From NCBI GenBank assembly GCA_008363075.1, contig RHKK01000001.1, positions 1 through 47,757 on the forward strand: DNA of 47,757 bases, in the 5' to 3' direction. The notes beneath the pieces are model-generated. The model made no database searches and had not been told where the DNA came from. It was given only the letters and a program-made list of their open reading frames with translations. Source of the DNA: Candidatus Uhrbacteria bacterium. GTDB taxonomy: Bacteria; Patescibacteriota; Patescibacteriia; 2-12-FULL-60-25. Below are positions 1-8,556 of this stretch, piece by piece. Position 1 is the stretch's first letter, and each line of letters starts with the position of its first letter. The translations under genes were made by a program, and so were the position numbers.

Positions 1-1
1 G

Positions 2-2305
2 ATCGGCCCGGGCGACAGCGGCAAGTCCACGGTACTGGACGCGATCGATCTATGCCTGGGGGCCAGGCGCAATGTCCAGTTCTCGGATGCGGACTTCTTC
101 GGCCTGGACATCACGACCCCAATCAGCATCACGCTGACGCTCGGCGACCTCGCTGACAGCATGAGGACGCTGGAGGGCTTTGGTGCATTCCTGCGTGGAT
201 ACCACGCCAACACTGGCGTCGTCGAAGACGAACCCTCTGCCGGCGCGGAGGTTGTGCTCTGCCTGAACCTGACGGTCGCCAGTGACCTGGAGCCCTCGTG
301 GACCCTGGTCTCCGACCGCGCCGCACAGCTAGGCATCGTCAAGACGCTCGCATGGAAGGATCGCGTCGCCCTGGCGCCCACTCGTATCGGTGCCCTGGCG
401 GACTTCAACCTGGGATGGCAGCGCGGCTCCGTACTGAACCGCATCTCGGAGGAGCGAGCCGACGCTTCGGCCGCCCTCGTCAAGGCCGCCAGAGATGCGC
501 GGAGTGCCTTCGGAGACCAGGCCGAACAACAGTTGGGAGAAGCGCTGGGGATCGTCACCACCACTGCTCAGGAGCTGGGCGTCAACATCGGCGCTAAGGC
601 CAAGGCGCTGCTGGATTCGCATTCGGTGTCGTTCGGTGGCGGCACCATCTCCCTGCACAACGAAAGCGGCATCCCGCTTCGCAGCCTGGGCGTCGGGTCC
701 ACGCGTCTGCTTGTCGCTGGCCTGCAGCGCAAGGCGGCCGGTCAGGCGTCGATCGTGCTCGCGGACGAACTGGAGTACGGGCTGGAGCCGCACCGCATCG
801 CGCGGTTCTTGGGCTCCCTCGGCGCCAAGGAAGCCGCTGCTCCGCTACAGGTATTCCTCACCACCCATTCCCCCGTGGCGCTGAGAGACCTGTCGGGCAG
901 CCAGCTTTTCGTGCTGCGCCGCGGCCCTCATGCCCACGAGGCTCGTTTAACTGGCGCCGACGATGGCATCCAGAGCACGATTCGCCTCTATCCCGAGGCC
1001 TTCCTGGCCGGCTCCGTGGTCGTGTGTGAGGGCGCCAGCGAGATCGGCCTGCTGCGTGGCTTGGACCTGTACCGGCTTGACCAGGGGAATGCGTCACTGG
1101 CTGCATTGGGCGTGGCCCTCGTCGACTGCGGTGGCGGGGAGCCGGATCGACCGTATGCCCGCGCCGCAGCGTTCCAGTCTCTGGGCTACCGGGTGATGGT
1201 GCTGCGCGACGACGACAAGAAGCGTTACGGCGGCAAGGGTGTGCTCAAGGCCGTGAAAAACGTGAACACGCTCATCGCGCCGAAACTCAAGGGCATGGAC
1301 GCGCAGCGCCAGCGAGACGTGGATGCGGTGATGCTCAAGCTCGACGGAACGAAGAACAAATCCAAACTCGGCGCGAACGCGATGCTCGCCGTCTCGCTCG
1401 CAACCGCCGAAGCGCTTGCCGTGCATCGCGAAATCCCGCTCTGGAAATCGCTCCGCAAGACGTTTGATTTCCACCGCACGGCGCGCCTCCCCTACGCGAC
1501 CATGAACGTGCTGAACGGCGGCGCGCATGCGGACTGGTCGCTCGACGTACAAGAGTGCATGATCGTGCCGAAACAAAAAAAGTTTGCAGACAGGATCTGC
1601 GCCGGAGCGGAAACGTTCCATGCGCTCGCGAAGATTTTGAAAGCGGAAGGGTTTGCGACCACGGTCGGCGACGAAGGCGGGTTCGCGCCCAAGCTCGGCA
1701 CGATCGAAAACGCGTTTACGGTTCTCACGAAAGCCATCAAGGCCGCGGGATACAAACCGGGAACCGACATTACGATCGCAACGGATATCGCGGCTTCCGA
1801 GTTTTACGATGCGAAAGCGGAGTTATACCGCTTGAAGACGGAAGGGCACACGTACACCTCGGACGAGTTACTCGAACGGTATCTCCAGCTCCAAAAAGAT
1901 TTTCCGCTCGAGTCGATCGAAGACCCGTTTGCGGAGGATGATTGGCATGCGTGGTCCAAGGCGTTGCCGAAGCTGAAGAAAAAGAGTGTCGTAGTCGGCG
2001 ACGATCATTACGTCACGAACATCGAGCGACTAAAGCGCGGCATCGAGGAAAAATCCGCCAACGCGATTTTGATCAAGCTCAACCAGATCGGCACGCTTTC
2101 GGAAACCGTCCAAACTATCAACCTCGCGCACGAGCATGGCATGAAGACCAGCATCTCGCACCGCTCCGGCGAAACGTCCGACACCTTCATCGCCGACCTC
2201 GCCGTCGCCTGCGGATCGGAATACATCAAGACGGGGTCGCTATCGCGTTCCGAACGCGTCGAAAAGTACAATCGTTTGCTCGAAATCGCCGAGTTTGAGC
2301 TCTAG
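2..2305 (+). CDS. eno: In-frame chimera: OLD-type ATPase/TOPRIM protein joined to enolase lacking its N-terminus (5' partial)
   Basis: The frame is open from base 2, so the true start lies before the window. A Walker A motif (GPGDSGKST) is read at 8-34. An ABC-type signature (LGVGSTR), Walker B (IVLADELEYGLEP) and switch His (FLTTHSP) follow, then TOPRIM glutamate (VVCEGASE) and DxD (VLRDDDK) motifs: the order of OLD-family nucleases. From about 1217 the protein is enolase (2-phosphoglycerate to PEP). Metal ligands are in TDIAASE, SIEDPF and VGDDHY, catalytic Lys in LIKLNQIG, then HRSGET and IKTGS. About 55 N-terminal enolase residues, including the catalytic Ser loop, are missing. Base composition looks richer in GC before the join. 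The OLD half ends exactly at its DxD motif, so neither half is complete. I read this as an assembly or recombination chimera; a functional fusion is unlikely. Confidence 0.85.
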   Translation: MGPGDSGKSTVLDAIDLCLGARRNVQFSDADFFGLDITTPISITLTLGDLADSMRTLEGFGAFLRGYHANTGVVEDEPSAGAEVVLCLNLTVASDLEPSWTLVSDRAAQLGIVKTLAWKDRVALAPTRIGALADFNLGWQRGSVLNRISEERADASAALVKAARDARSAFGDQAEQQLGEALGIVTTTAQELGVNIGAKAKALLDSHSVSFGGGTISLHNESGIPLRSLGVGSTRLLVAGLQRKAAGQASIVLADELEYGLEPHRIARFLGSLGAKEAAAPLQVFLTTHSPVALRDLSGSQLFVLRRGPHAHEARLTGADDGIQSTIRLYPEAFLAGSVVVCEGASEIGLLRGLDLYRLDQGNASLAALGVALVDCGGGEPDRPYARAAAFQSLGYRVMVLRDDDKKRYGGKGVLKAVKNVNTLIAPKLKGMDAQRQRDVDAVMLKLDGTKNKSKLGANAMLAVSLATAEALAVHREIPLWKSLRKTFDFHRTARLPYATMNVLNGGAHADWSLDVQECMIVPKQKKFADRICAGAETFHALAKILKAEGFATTVGDEGGFAPKLGTIENAFTVLTKAIKAAGYKPGTDITIATDIAASEFYDAKAELYRLKTEGHTYTSDELLERYLQLQKDFPLESIEDPFAEDDWHAWSKALPKLKKKSVVVGDDHYVTNIERLKRGIEEKSANAILIKLNQIGTLSETVQTINLAHEHGMKTSISHRSGETSDTFIADLAVACGSEYIKTGSLSRSERVEKYNRLLEIAEFEL
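1202..1230 (+). other. Junction of the OLD-TOPRIM and enolase halves (microhomology)
   Basis: Codons 1202-1228 read LRDDDKKRY. OLD TOPRIM domains carry VLRDDDK, and enolases carry ELRDGDKKRY at about residue 50. The two parents would therefore share most of about 20 bases here. Such a short match can mislead an assembler or serve as a recombination site. Confidence 0.75.
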
Positions 2306-2314
2306 TGTAAAAAT

Positions 2315-2366
2315 AAAGAAAGCTATCGCTTTCTTTGTAAAGAGGGTGGATCGCCACCCTCTTTAC
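2315..2366 (+). terminator. Two adjacent hairpins after the enolase stop
   Basis: Hairpin 1: AAAGAAAGC (2315-2323) pairs with GCTTTCTTT (2328-2336), loop TATC. Hairpin 2: a 13-bp stem, 2337-2349 with 2354-2366, loop ATCG. Neither has a clean T-run after it. They lie 10 bases past the stop and probably end or protect the eno message. Confidence 0.5.
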
Positions 2367-2715
2367 AATCTCCCGCTCGCGCCCGCACTGCGGTACTCGC
2401 ACGACATCCATCTCGCTCGGCCTGGATGCCTGAACTTGCTCGCTCAATATCTTCTTTAAGATTCGCTCGCTTCAACAGCAGGCATCCGCATCGGCCTCAC
2501 TCATGGGCCGTGCTCCGTTCCTCGTGAGGCGCGTAAAACACCCTCCCGAGAAGCGCAGTTCCGTGCCCGAGGCGAACCGGATCCCGCGAGGCGTCCCCGG
2601 AATCGCCGAGCTGGTTCGCCGAGAGGCTATACGGAACGAGCATCGCAGGGCGGGGGTGCGCAGGAGAGTGCAGAGAGGAAAACGCTTTCCTCTCTGCAAA
2701 AAACTTTTTGTTCTT
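2367..2715. other. Non-coding spacer between convergent eno and pgk, with a strong hairpin at 2669-2698
   Basis: No credible gene is visible in this stretch. A near-perfect hairpin pairs 2669-2681 with 2686-2698 (core GCAGAGAGGAAA, loop ACGC), followed on the plus strand by AAAAAAC. It resembles the hairpins at 2315-2366 in style (4-base loop, purine-rich left arm). It sits just beyond the pgk stop, but its A/T tails do not match a canonical terminator on either strand. Confidence 0.45.
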
Positions 2716-3915
2716 TTACCTCAACAACACCATCAGCCCCGGCAGTCGCCCTTTAAGCGCAATAAAATCCAGCATCGCGCCGCCGCCGGTGGAGACGAAG
2801 TCGAAATGCGATTCTGTTTTTGTCGCATGGATGGCGGGAAGGGTGTCTCCCCCGCCGGCGACGCCGAACGCCTTTCCCTTGGCCCTCGCCCCGATCACGC
2901 GCGCGAGGAATCGCGATCCGAATCCGCACGTCGCGCATTCGATCAGACCGACCGGGCCGTTCCAGACGATCGTAGACGCGCTCGCGATAATCTCGGCCCA
3001 CGCTTTCAACGTTTTCGGTCCGACATCCACGATCATGTCTTTCTTGCCGATCGCATCGACGGACACGCGACGCAACGCGGGACTGGCCGTGACTTTGGTT
3101 GTGACGACGACGTCTTCCGGCAACCGGATGTTCTTGCACTTGAGCAACTTCTTTGCGAGCGCGACGCCTTCTTTTTCATGCGTCGACTTCCCCACCTCCA
3201 TCTTTTGCGCCTTGAAAAACGCCGTGGCCATGGCGCCGCCGATCAGCACCTCGTCACAGACGCGACACAGCGCCTCGATCACCGGGAGTTTTGTCGTAAG
3301 CTTGAGTCCCCCGATCACGGCGATGAAGGGCGATTTCGGATGATCGAGCAGACGCGACAGCGCGGAGACTTCTTCGACAAGCGACGGCCCGGCATACGAC
3401 GGCAGGAGCTTGGCGATCCCGACGACGGAAGCATGTGCGCGATGACACGAGGCGAACGCATCGTTGATGAAGATATCGCCCAAATCGGCATACGCCTGCG
3501 CGAGCTTTTTCTCGTTCGTTTCTTCCCCTTTCAGAAAACGCACGTTTTCCAGCAGGTGGATCGATCCCGGCGTCGCGGTCGCGAGTTTTGACCGGAGCGC
3601 GGCGTGTTCCGCCTTGTTCGCCACGGATTCCGGATGATACGCGATCTCCGACCCGTACGTCTCCCGCAACAATCGAACGAGCGGTTGCGTGGAAAACCAT
3701 TTATCGCGCTTCGCCGGGCGCCCGAGATGCGTCAGCACGACGACCTTTGCGCCGCGTTTCTTCAACTCCTTCAGTAACGGCAACGAGCGTTCGATCTTCA
3801 ACGATGCATCACGTTCAGCGGAACCGTTCGCGGGCACGTTCCAGTCCACGCGCACCAAAACAACTCGTCCTCGTAACGGTTTTCTTGATGAGAAAGTTCG
3901 TAAGGCGATTTTCAT
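2716..3915 (-). CDS. pgk: Phosphoglycerate kinase
   Basis: Makes ATP and 3-phosphoglycerate from 1,3-bisphosphoglycerate and ADP in lower glycolysis (cytosol). The N-domain substrate motif is RVDWNVP, followed by LTHLGRP, LLENVRF and DAFASCHRAHAS. The nucleotide domain shows IGGLKLTTK (a variant of GGAKVSDK that keeps the Lys), IVWNGPVG and the Gly-rich AGGGD loop. Length 399 aa is normal. I chose the ATG at 3915 (MKIALRTF) because it overlaps the gap stop codon as ATGA, implying coupled translation; a longer in-frame start at 3987 would intrude into gap. It shares an operon with gap. Confidence 0.95.
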   Translation of the reverse strand: MKIALRTFSSRKPLRGRVVLVRVDWNVPANGSAERDASLKIERSLPLLKELKKRGAKVVVLTHLGRPAKRDKWFSTQPLVRLLRETYGSEIAYHPESVANKAEHAALRSKLATATPGSIHLLENVRFLKGEETNEKKLAQAYADLGDIFINDAFASCHRAHASVVGIAKLLPSYAGPSLVEEVSALSRLLDHPKSPFIAVIGGLKLTTKLPVIEALCRVCDEVLIGGAMATAFFKAQKMEVGKSTHEKEGVALAKKLLKCKNIRLPEDVVVTTKVTASPALRRVSVDAIGKKDMIVDVGPKTLKAWAEIIASASTIVWNGPVGLIECATCGFGSRFLARVIGARAKGKAFGVAGGGDTLPAIHATKTESHFDFVSTGGGAMLDFIALKGRLPGLMVLLR

Positions 3916-4919
3916 TTCGTGTTGCGCGCCACCTCGAGTGCCATTTCCGCCAGGCGATGCGAGTAGGCCCATTCGTTGTCGTACCACGCGATGACTTTGA
4001 CGAGGTCGCCGTCCACGACGCGCGTGAGCGGCAGGTCCACGATCGCGGACGCCGTCGTGCCGATGAAATCGTTGGAGACGAGCTCCTCGTCCGTCACTTC
4101 AACCACGCCTTTCCATAATGGATGCGTCACGGCCTTCCGGAACGCGTCGTTCACCTGCTCGACGCTCACGCGCTTCTTGAGCACGAAGGTGAAGTCCGAC
4201 AGGGACATGACCGGAACCGGCACGCGCATCGCGAGCCCGTCGAACAAACCCTTGAGTTCCGGGATGGTTTCCGTCGTCGCGATGGCCGCGCCGGTCGTCG
4301 TCGGAACGATGTTCTGCGCGGCGGAGCGAGCGCGTCGTAAATCCTTGTGCGGTCCGTCCTGGAGATTCTGGTCGGCAGTGTAGGCGTGAATGGTCGTCAT
4401 GAGTGCTTTCCGAATGCCGAATGCCGAATGCATGATCGCCGCGACCGGCGCGATGCAGTTGGTCGTGCAGCTCGCGTTGTTGATGACTTTCGCCTTTTTG
4501 CCCGCGCCTTTCTGATTGACGCCGATCACGTGTGTGGGAACGCCGCCGCCCTTGGCCGGCGCCGAAATGATGACGCGCTTCGCCCCGGCGGTGACGTGGC
4601 CCGACGCGCCTTCGAGATTGGTGAACCGTCCCGTACATTCGAGCACGACGTCGATGCCGAGCTTTTTCCACGGAAGGTGAGCCGGCTCCTTTTCCGCGAA
4701 CACGTTGATGCGCTTCCCTTCGACGATCAGCTCGTCCTCGTCATGCGAAACATCCTTGTCCCACGTACGGTACGTCGAGTCGTGCTTGAGCAGATGCGCG
4801 AGCGTCCTCGCATCCGTGAGGTCGTTGACGGCCACGACGTTGAATCCGGGCTTGCCGAATCCGGCTTTGAACGCGTTGCGGCCGATGCGGCCGAACCCGT
4901 TGATCGCGATCTTGGGCAT
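3912..4919 (-). CDS. gap: Glyceraldehyde-3-phosphate dehydrogenase, type I
   Basis: Oxidises glyceraldehyde-3-phosphate to 1,3-bisphosphoglycerate with NAD+ and phosphate. The Rossmann motif GFGRIGR is at residues 8-14, and the Asp in VAVNDLTD favours NAD over NADP. The catalytic Cys lies in NASCTTN (about residue 150) and the paired His in TTIHAYTADQ. The C-terminus carries WYDNEWAYSHR. Length 335 aa is typical. No clear SD precedes the ATG. It is the first gene of gap-pgk. With the enolase fragment nearby, this is a lower-glycolysis neighbourhood. Confidence 0.97.
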   Translation of the reverse strand: MPKIAINGFGRIGRNAFKAGFGKPGFNVVAVNDLTDARTLAHLLKHDSTYRTWDKDVSHDEDELIVEGKRINVFAEKEPAHLPWKKLGIDVVLECTGRFTNLEGASGHVTAGAKRVIISAPAKGGGVPTHVIGVNQKGAGKKAKVINNASCTTNCIAPVAAIMHSAFGIRKALMTTIHAYTADQNLQDGPHKDLRRARSAAQNIVPTTTGAAIATTETIPELKGLFDGLAMRVPVPVMSLSDFTFVLKKRVSVEQVNDAFRKAVTHPLWKGVVEVTDEELVSNDFIGTTASAIVDLPLTRVVDGDLVKVIAWYDNEWAYSHRLAEMALEVARNTK

Positions 4920-4937
4920 ATCGCGTCAAGTTTATCA

Positions 4938-4967
4938 TAAAACGACCCCGCCGATGGCGGGGTCGTT
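4938..4967 (-). terminator. Intrinsic terminator of the surface-protein gene
   Basis: A 12-bp stem (4941-4952 with 4956-4967, core ACGACCCCGCC) with a 3-nt loop runs into a short T-rich tail on the minus strand. It lies between the surface-protein stop and the gap start. Confidence 0.75.
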
Positions 4968-4981
4968 ATCCTCAAGCCGAA

Positions 4982-7384
4982 CTACCTCTCCAAACTGTCG
5001 CTCGGATACCTGACCGAAGCGGCCTCGTCGGCAGGATCATAATCGGCGGTCGTGTCGATATCGGTGCCGAAGCGATAATTGGCGTAGAACGCATCGGAGA
5101 TATCGTCGATTTTCCGGTTCCAGTCGATTCCATAGAGGGCGGCGGCAAGCTCCTGTGTCTTCACCCATCGGAGGACGCCTCCCTTCGCGACGGCGTAGAC
5201 CTTGGGATCAGTAGTGAATTTGACCATCTTGACTCCGGGTTTGTAGGTCACATTGGCTCCGAGAGGGATCTGTGACATTTGAGACTCGCTGATCAGCTGG
5301 ACGCCGTCGAAGGTCTCGTACCAGGTGAAGAACACCTTGTCGTTGGGAAAGGCGTGGCGCTTGCCCTGAGTGCCCAGGTAGTAGACGGCCTTGCACGGAT
5401 GATTGACGTCCGCGCCGACGGGACACGGCAGCTTGAGCAGAGAATGCGCAGGCAACGCGGCCTCGTCCACGGTACTACTTCCGTACACGGTCACGGGAGC
5501 CTCGACCGGGGCCGCGGGCAGGCCTCCGCCGCCGGAAGAAGCCGGGGCCGGGGTGGACGCGGGAGCCGTACTTGCAGCCACCGTGGCAAGATTGATTTCC
5601 GTGCCGTCATACGGGTCGGTGTACGTCGAAGTGAGCGTGGCATCGGCCGTCAGCTCGAATCTGCCGTTTTCCGGCGTGCTGGAGCCGAGAACGTGCACGA
5701 CGCTCAACCCGGTCGTGTTTCGGAAAATACCGGTGGCCGGACCCGTTTCAGTGAGGGTGATGGTCTCGGTGTCCGGACTCGAGATCACGACATCGACGGT
5801 TTCGACGAGGGTACCGTCGAGGTTCAGGTTGGAGTCCTGAAGCGTGACGTAGAGCAGTCCGTCGCTATTGATCGTCGTGATCGTCGAACCGGAGCCGTCG
5901 GTGAACGCATGGGACTCGGCGGGGTGGAGGATTGAATTGCCGCTTCGCGTGATCAGTCCGCTATTCGTAATCGTGCCGTCCACGCTCAGGTTATTTGTTC
6001 CAAGCGCCAGCGTATTACCGGCGGCAATGGAGAGGGCGCCGGTCGTCGTGACGCTTCCTGACCCGATGGTCAAGGTGGTTCCGGCATCTTTTGCGAGCAC
6101 AATGGATCCGGCGACATTCAGGCCGCCCGTAAATGCGGCGCTAGAGGTGCCGAGAAAATGCGTTGTCGAGGCATTCGTAATCGAACCGCCGCCGGAGGTA
6201 TCCACGGCTCCGTAAAATTCAAGGCCGCCGGTGCCCGCATTCACGACCGAGGAGCCCGAGTTGTCCAAAAGAGCCATGAAGGTGATTTTGGAGCTCCCGC
6301 CGTTCCCGATGACGCCGCCGCCCGAGTTATCCACCACTCCGCCAAAACTGAGAGCGCCGCTATTGTTGATGGTTCCTCCATTGACCGTCGTTCCTCCCAC
6401 GCTCAAATGCGCGTCCGTAAATGCGAGCGTTCCCGTTGTCACGGTCAAGTCACCTGTCATGTCGAATGTCGCACCCGCCGGAGACCCGACAAACGTGATC
6501 GCGCCCGAGGAGACGGTCAGGTCGATATCTATGTCGCCTTGGCCGCTGAATGTCGCCGTCATGGTTCCGAAGAGCGGATCCAGGGCAAGCGCGCCGTTCG
6601 TGATGCCGTTCGATCCAAACATCGATAGCGAGTTCCCTTTGATGGTGATGGTAAAACCGCCCAGATTGAAAGTTGCCGGTCCTGCGCCAATCAGCACGAC
6701 GCCCGAATTTCCTGCCGTGGTTTCAAGATTCGTCTGCAATGTGAGCGTTGAGCTGGCGGTTTTTTGCATCGTGAACCCGCGCACGCTGGTGACATTGGAT
6801 GGGACGAGCTGGTTGAGCGCTCCTTCAAAGCGAAGACGGAAGTCGGTGTCAAAAATTCCGCTCGCATTGTCCCACGTTCCCAAAAAGCGCACGGTGACGT
6901 CCGCAGCGTCGGTGAGAAAACTCCCCGTGTTCGTGGCATTTCCCTCGAAGTTCAATGATCCGGCGGCGTCGGTAATTCGTATCGTTCCGGTAGAGACAAC
7001 GTCCTGAAAGGTGACCGCGCCCGTTCCAAGAATCGTTCCGCCGTTCTGGCTGGACGTGGCGGTACCCGAAACCGTGATGTTCTGGCCTATGGCTTCCAAG
7101 ATCGCGCCAGACGCGACTTGCAAATCGCCTACATTCACAACCGCGGTGGTCGCGGAAACGGAAACACCCGGCGGCAAGATGGCGCTATCGCTCGTTCCCG
7201 GAACCGCGGCACAATCCCAATTGCCGTCCGTATGCCAATCGTTATCTACGGCGCCGGTAAACGTACACGTCGCCGCGGACGCGGAAGGCGTCACGAGAAA
7301 AAGAGTTGCGACCGTTAAGGCCAGGACTCCGAATGTGCGGATCGCCCAGCGCTTGGGCGATATCGTAAGAACCATCGCGTTCAT
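4982..7384 (-). CDS. Large exported beta-repeat surface protein with a CPR-type C-terminal domain
   Basis: About 800 aa. The signal peptide has basic KRW, a hydrophobic core (LALTVATLFLV) and an ASA-A cleavage site. Residues ~60-530 are low-complexity Gly/Ser/Thr/Asn beta-repeats (LTVTTGTL, NNSGAL, DNSGGG), as in adhesin passenger or S-layer-like stalks. A beta-sandwich-like segment follows (ETITLTETGPATGIF), then a Pro/Ala/Ser linker. The C-terminal ~150 aa (KAVYYLGTQGKRHAFPN, FFTWY, KVYAVAKGG) match a module I recognise from many CPR secreted proteins; its function is unknown to me. ATG at 7384 is preferred because the upstream residues do not look like a signal peptide; an ATG at 7375 is also possible. 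Likely a cell-surface attachment or envelope protein. Confidence 0.8.
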   Translation of the reverse strand: MNAMVLTISPKRWAIRTFGVLALTVATLFLVTPSASAATCTFTGAVDNDWHTDGNWDCAAVPGTSDSAILPPGVSVSATTAVVNVGDLQVASGAILEAIGQNITVSGTATSSQNGGTILGTGAVTFQDVVSTGTIRITDAAGSLNFEGNATNTGSFLTDAADVTVRFLGTWDNASGIFDTDFRLRFEGALNQLVPSNVTSVRGFTMQKTASSTLTLQTNLETTAGNSGVVLIGAGPATFNLGGFTITIKGNSLSMFGSNGITNGALALDPLFGTMTATFSGQGDIDIDLTVSSGAITFVGSPAGATFDMTGDLTVTTGTLAFTDAHLSVGGTTVNGGTINNSGALSFGGVVDNSGGGVIGNGGSSKITFMALLDNSGSSVVNAGTGGLEFYGAVDTSGGGSITNASTTHFLGTSSAAFTGGLNVAGSIVLAKDAGTTLTIGSGSVTTTGALSIAAGNTLALGTNNLSVDGTITNSGLITRSGNSILHPAESHAFTDGSGSTITTINSDGLLYVTLQDSNLNLDGTLVETVDVVISSPDTETITLTETGPATGIFRNTTGLSVVHVLGSSTPENGRFELTADATLTSTYTDPYDGTEINLATVAASTAPASTPAPASSGGGGLPAAPVEAPVTVYGSSTVDEAALPAHSLLKLPCPVGADVNHPCKAVYYLGTQGKRHAFPNDKVFFTWYETFDGVQLISESQMSQIPLGANVTYKPGVKMVKFTTDPKVYAVAKGGVLRWVKTQELAAALYGIDWNRKIDDISDAFYANYRFGTDIDTTADYDPADEAASVRYPSDSLER

Positions 7385-7467
7385 AGGGTTGATATAGGGA
7401 CAAAATGATTTGATACAAAATATAACCGTTCTCGGCAAAACATGTAACCTTGTTTGTCAAGCGTTTT

Positions 7468-8487
7468 TCAGCCCTCCTCATCCCGTCTTTTTTTCTTGTC
7501 CTGCCAGAAGAAGAAGATACCGAGCGCAAGAAAGGCGAGCGCGAGCAGAAGCCAAAGCCCAAAACCGCGCACCCAATCAAGCCAAGTCATGCCGTCTTCC
7601 ACTCCGTCCGAGCTGTCCGCGAGATCACGCGGCAAATCCGAGGTCGCCATGCCGTTCTCAAACACCTCTCCAAGCACGCGCGCCTCTCCGAGCGGATCGG
7701 GTTCGTTGGCGGCAAGCGTCACGGCCGCGACCGATTCGGAGTCCGGTACCTGTACCGGGACCGGCTCCGGCATCGATGCAGGCTCCGGCGCTTTGGAGCG
7801 TTTTGGGTCCAGCGGATACGCATCTTGTTTGTCGCCGACGCCGTCGCCATCCGTATCGTACTTTTTCGGATTCGTCCCGATCTGCTCTTCTTCAAAATCG
7901 TACAGCCCGTCATTGTCATCGTCGGAGTCAACGGAATCATCCTGTCCGTCACCATCGGTGTCACGCGTCTTGTTGGGATCGAGCGGGAACTGATCCTGTC
8001 CGTCGGGTACACCGTCGTTGTCGTCGTCGGGATCTTCGCGATCGCCGATGCCGTCGCCATCCGTGTCACGATCAATGAACAACGTGATACTCGCGGAGTC
8101 GCCGACTTCCCCGCCCTCGCCTTTCGTGTCCACGCGGATCGTCGTCTCCCCGTACTCCGTCGGCCGCCAATTCACCCATACCTCTTCGGCGCGTCCCGCT
8201 TGCTTGTACGAGATCGGCTTGTTACCGATCAGCGCGCCGTTGGCATAAAACAACACGCTTCCTTCCGCGTCCTGATCGCATGCCGGCTGTACGGTGGCGT
8301 AGATGCGGGCCGATTGGTTCAGGAACGGGGCGACGGGCGTGATGCTGATGTCCTGCGAGCGGATCGATAGGATGCAGTCGGCGGCATACGCGGGTATCGG
8401 GGACAAGAAATACGGAATGAGGGATAGCGAACCGACGAGCAGCATCCTTCCGACAATACTCGATATTCGATACTCGATGCGAGACAT
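7468..8487 (-). CDS. Exported thrombospondin type-3 (Ca-binding) repeat protein with a C-terminal membrane anchor
   Basis: A signal peptide (SLSLIPYFLSPIPAYA) is followed by an Ig-like/beta domain. Acidic repeats at about residues 140-235 have TSP3 spacing: DTDGDGIGD, DPDDDNDGVPDGQD, DTDGDGVGDKQD. A Pro/Glu linker leads to one transmembrane helix (LWLLLALAFLALGIFFF) and a basic tail (KKKRRD). This fits a calcium-stabilised stalk held in the membrane with its N-terminal part outside. An upstream TTG (8508) is possible, but ATG at 8487 fits the signal peptide better. The start codons lie in a tandem-repeat-like stretch (8455-8490). Confidence 0.82.
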   Translation of the reverse strand: MSRIEYRISSIVGRMLLVGSLSLIPYFLSPIPAYAADCILSIRSQDISITPVAPFLNQSARIYATVQPACDQDAEGSVLFYANGALIGNKPISYKQAGRAEEVWVNWRPTEYGETTIRVDTKGEGGEVGDSASITLFIDRDTDGDGIGDREDPDDDNDGVPDGQDQFPLDPNKTRDTDGDGQDDSVDSDDDNDGLYDFEEEQIGTNPKKYDTDGDGVGDKQDAYPLDPKRSKAPEPASMPEPVPVQVPDSESVAAVTLAANEPDPLGEARVLGEVFENGMATSDLPRDLADSSDGVEDGMTWLDWVRGFGLWLLLALAFLALGIFFFWQDKKKRRDEEG

Positions 8488-8512
8488 ACTCCCATTAGAA
8501 TAGACCAAAAGA

Positions 8513-8555
8513 AAAAAGCCCGACAGGGTTCCCGTTTGGAAACGTCCGTCAGGCC
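8513..8555 (-). terminator. Intrinsic terminator of the Nudix-like gene
   Basis: On the minus strand a GC-rich arm (GCCTGACGG) pairs with CCTGTCGGGC around an inner GTTTCCAAAC hairpin, followed by TTTTTTCTTTT. It starts one base after the stop codon. Confidence 0.85.
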
Positions 8556-8556
8556 G

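Noticed and set aside
1202-2305. Separate enolase gene with its own start inside the first ORF
   Set aside because: No start with an SD lies near the join, and any internal start would leave enolase without its N-terminal domain.
2503-3591. 362-codon plus-strand frame over pgk
   Set aside because: It overlaps pgk in antisense and starts in the non-coding spacer without an SD.
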